The notes below the pieces were generated by a model. The model worked only from the letters and a program-made list of their open reading frames with translations, searched no databases and was not told where the DNA came from. DNA of 39,460 bases from the NCBI GenBank assembly GCA_026645875.1, contig JAPKMQ010000002.1, positions 1-39,460 on the forward strand, given 5' to 3'. The stretch comes from Longilinea sp. GTDB taxonomy: Bacteria; Chloroflexota; Anaerolineae; Anaerolineales; Anaerolineaceae. Both the position numbers and the translations under genes were made by a program. Positions within the stretch are counted from its first letter, which is position 1. Each line of letters opens with the position of its first letter. This document shows, piece after piece, positions 38,607 through 39,460 of this stretch.

Positions 38607-39460
38607 TCCGCTGCACAACCAGGTGAATACTGCGGGCGGTGGTTGGTCGAAGGCGCGCCTGGTGGCCTGGCGCAAAACCGGGTACCCAGACAATCTCATC
38701 TCCGCAGACCACCAGCGGCCAATGCTTGCGCGCATCGGCCGGTATCTTATGGTTAATCCAGAAGTCCGAAAGTTTCTGACTGCCTTGTGGCATTCCCAGC
38801 GGTTGAACGCGGTCCCCGCTGCGTGAACGCCGAAGGTGGAGGGGGCCTGGCAGCGCACCGGCATCCACCCAGACTTCCAATTGCAGGCCGTCGTGCGCCA
38901 GAGACCATTCACCTTGTTTGGGTGGGTCGCAATCCTCGGCCAGCAAAAACCAACCTTCCCCCAGGGCGATCGGCTTGTTGAGCGCAACCGGTAGCGGATC
39001 CGCCACCAACATGCATGGGAAACGGCCGGTATCCCGGGGCATCTTCTGATCCTCCATCAAAAGAATGTCAGCGGTTTTACGCAGGAGGAGTTGGTCGCCG
39101 AGTTCGATTTTTTGACCGGGAGCGCCGGATTGAAGGTGCTCGACCGCGCGCAACGACTGCTTGAGCGATAACCCATCCCCCACCGGGCGTAGTTTTGCCG
39201 CCCCGCGGCGCAGCAATCGCCGTTGCAGCGCTTCGGGTTGGTCTCGCAGCGCAGCCAGATCAAAACGGATCGAGCCAGGGGTATGTTCCACCACGCAGTT
39301 CTGCCAGGCCGCATCCTCTATCGCGTCCATCAATTGCAGATCGTCCGCGGCCAGATGCGAGAAGTTCAAAATCCGCTGGCGTGCGCCGGCCGCCAGGCCC
39401 TCCAGCACGGGGATTAAATCCAGGCGAACGCGGTTGCGAAGATACGTGCGCTCCAGGTTG
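38599..39460 (-). CDS. tilS: tRNA(Ile)-lysidine synthase, C-terminal part (5' end cut by window edge)
   Basis: The frame is open to the right edge. The ORF track starts it at GTG 39408, but 17 codons upstream read NLERTYLRNRVRLDLIP, the TilS signature that follows the catalytic PP-loop domain, so the gene continues beyond 39460. About 287 residues are visible: the linker helices (LAADDLQLMDAIEDAAWQ), the central TilS domain (LAALRDQPEALQRRLLRRG) and the C-terminal domain (LRRSRSGDRVQPLGMPQGSQKLSDFWIN and IVWVPGFAPGH). TilS makes lysidine at C34 of tRNA-Ile(CAU) so that it reads AUA. The ATP-binding SGGxDS motif lies outside the window. Confidence 0.93.
   Translation of the reverse strand, partial: NLERTYLRNRVRLDLIPVLEGLAAGARQRILNFSHLAADDLQLMDAIEDAAWQNCVVEHTPGSIRFDLAALRDQPEALQRRLLRRGAAKLRPVGDGLSLKQSLRAVEHLQSGAPGQKIELGDQLLLRKTADILLMEDQKMPRDTGRFPCMLVADPLPVALNKPIALGEGWFLLAEDCDPPKQGEWSLAHDGLQLEVWVDAGALPGPLHLRRSRSGDRVQPLGMPQGSQKLSDFWINHKIPADARKHWPLVVCGDEIVWVPGFAPGHQARLRPTTARSIHLVVQRKK

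Overview
The window looks like a chromosomal segment of a Chloroflexota bacterium, probably class Anaerolineae. This is inferred from gene content, not from a marker-gene search. The clues are an archaeal-type mevalonate kinase plus isopentenyl phosphate kinase pair, a topoisomerase I with an extra N-terminal zinc ribbon, many exported proteins with Thr/Pro-rich linkers, an NBR1-Ig lipoprotein, LysM and LCP envelope proteins, and a SpoIIE-type partner-switching module. No CRISPR array, insertion sequence or prophage was seen. Coding density is high and nearly every gene has a readable function.

Layout. 1-3.2 kb: the 5' part of tlyA runs off the left edge, divergent from a tight UbiA-family prenyltransferase / mevalonate kinase / isopentenyl phosphate kinase cassette. 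3.2-5.0 kb: a dGTPase-like HD hydrolase and greA, closed by two back-to-back hairpins. 5.0-13.5 kb: a long minus-strand block read in the order ffh, rpsP, khpA, rimM, dprA, manC, topA, then a membrane protein with its own promoter. Several genes overlap by ATGA. 13.6-16.5 kb: three single plus-strand genes (DegV, DUF1015, a small beta-rich protein), each with promoter and terminator signals. 16.5-20.6 kb: a giant exported tandem 5'-nucleotidase on the minus strand with an unusually long leader that may hold a 39-residue ORF. 20.6-25.6 kb: an exported beta-propeller protein translationally coupled to an M23 lipoprotein, then an NBR1-Ig lipoprotein and queG. 25.6-27.8 kb: minus-strand propeller and LysM membrane proteins. 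28-32.6 kb: a STAS / RsbW-like / six-GAF SpoIIE phosphatase operon. 32.6-33.2 kb: an FtsB-like protein downstream of tRNA-Leu(CAG). 33.3-37.5 kb: a 7-TM histidine-kinase-like protein lacking the phosphoacceptor His, a LysM protein and an LCP protein. 37.6-38.6 kb: a tyrosine-recombinase-fold protein that has lost most catalytic residues. 38.6 kb to the end: tilS, cut by the right edge.

How the parts fit. The left side is isoprenoid supply and core information processing (SRP, ribosome maturation, competence/DNA processing, topoisomerase). The right side is mostly cell surface and signalling: peptidoglycan-binding (LysM), peptidoglycan hydrolase-like (M23) and wall-polymer ligase-like (LCP) proteins, plus two regulatory modules. 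The most unusual items are two apparently inactivated enzymes with intact reading frames (the kinase without its His and the recombinase without its Tyr), the nucleotidase leader with its candidate small ORF, a terminator-like hairpin in the ffh leader, and a perfect palindrome inside the start of rimM. Promoters in this window often show an extended -10 (TGnTATAAT-like) element.
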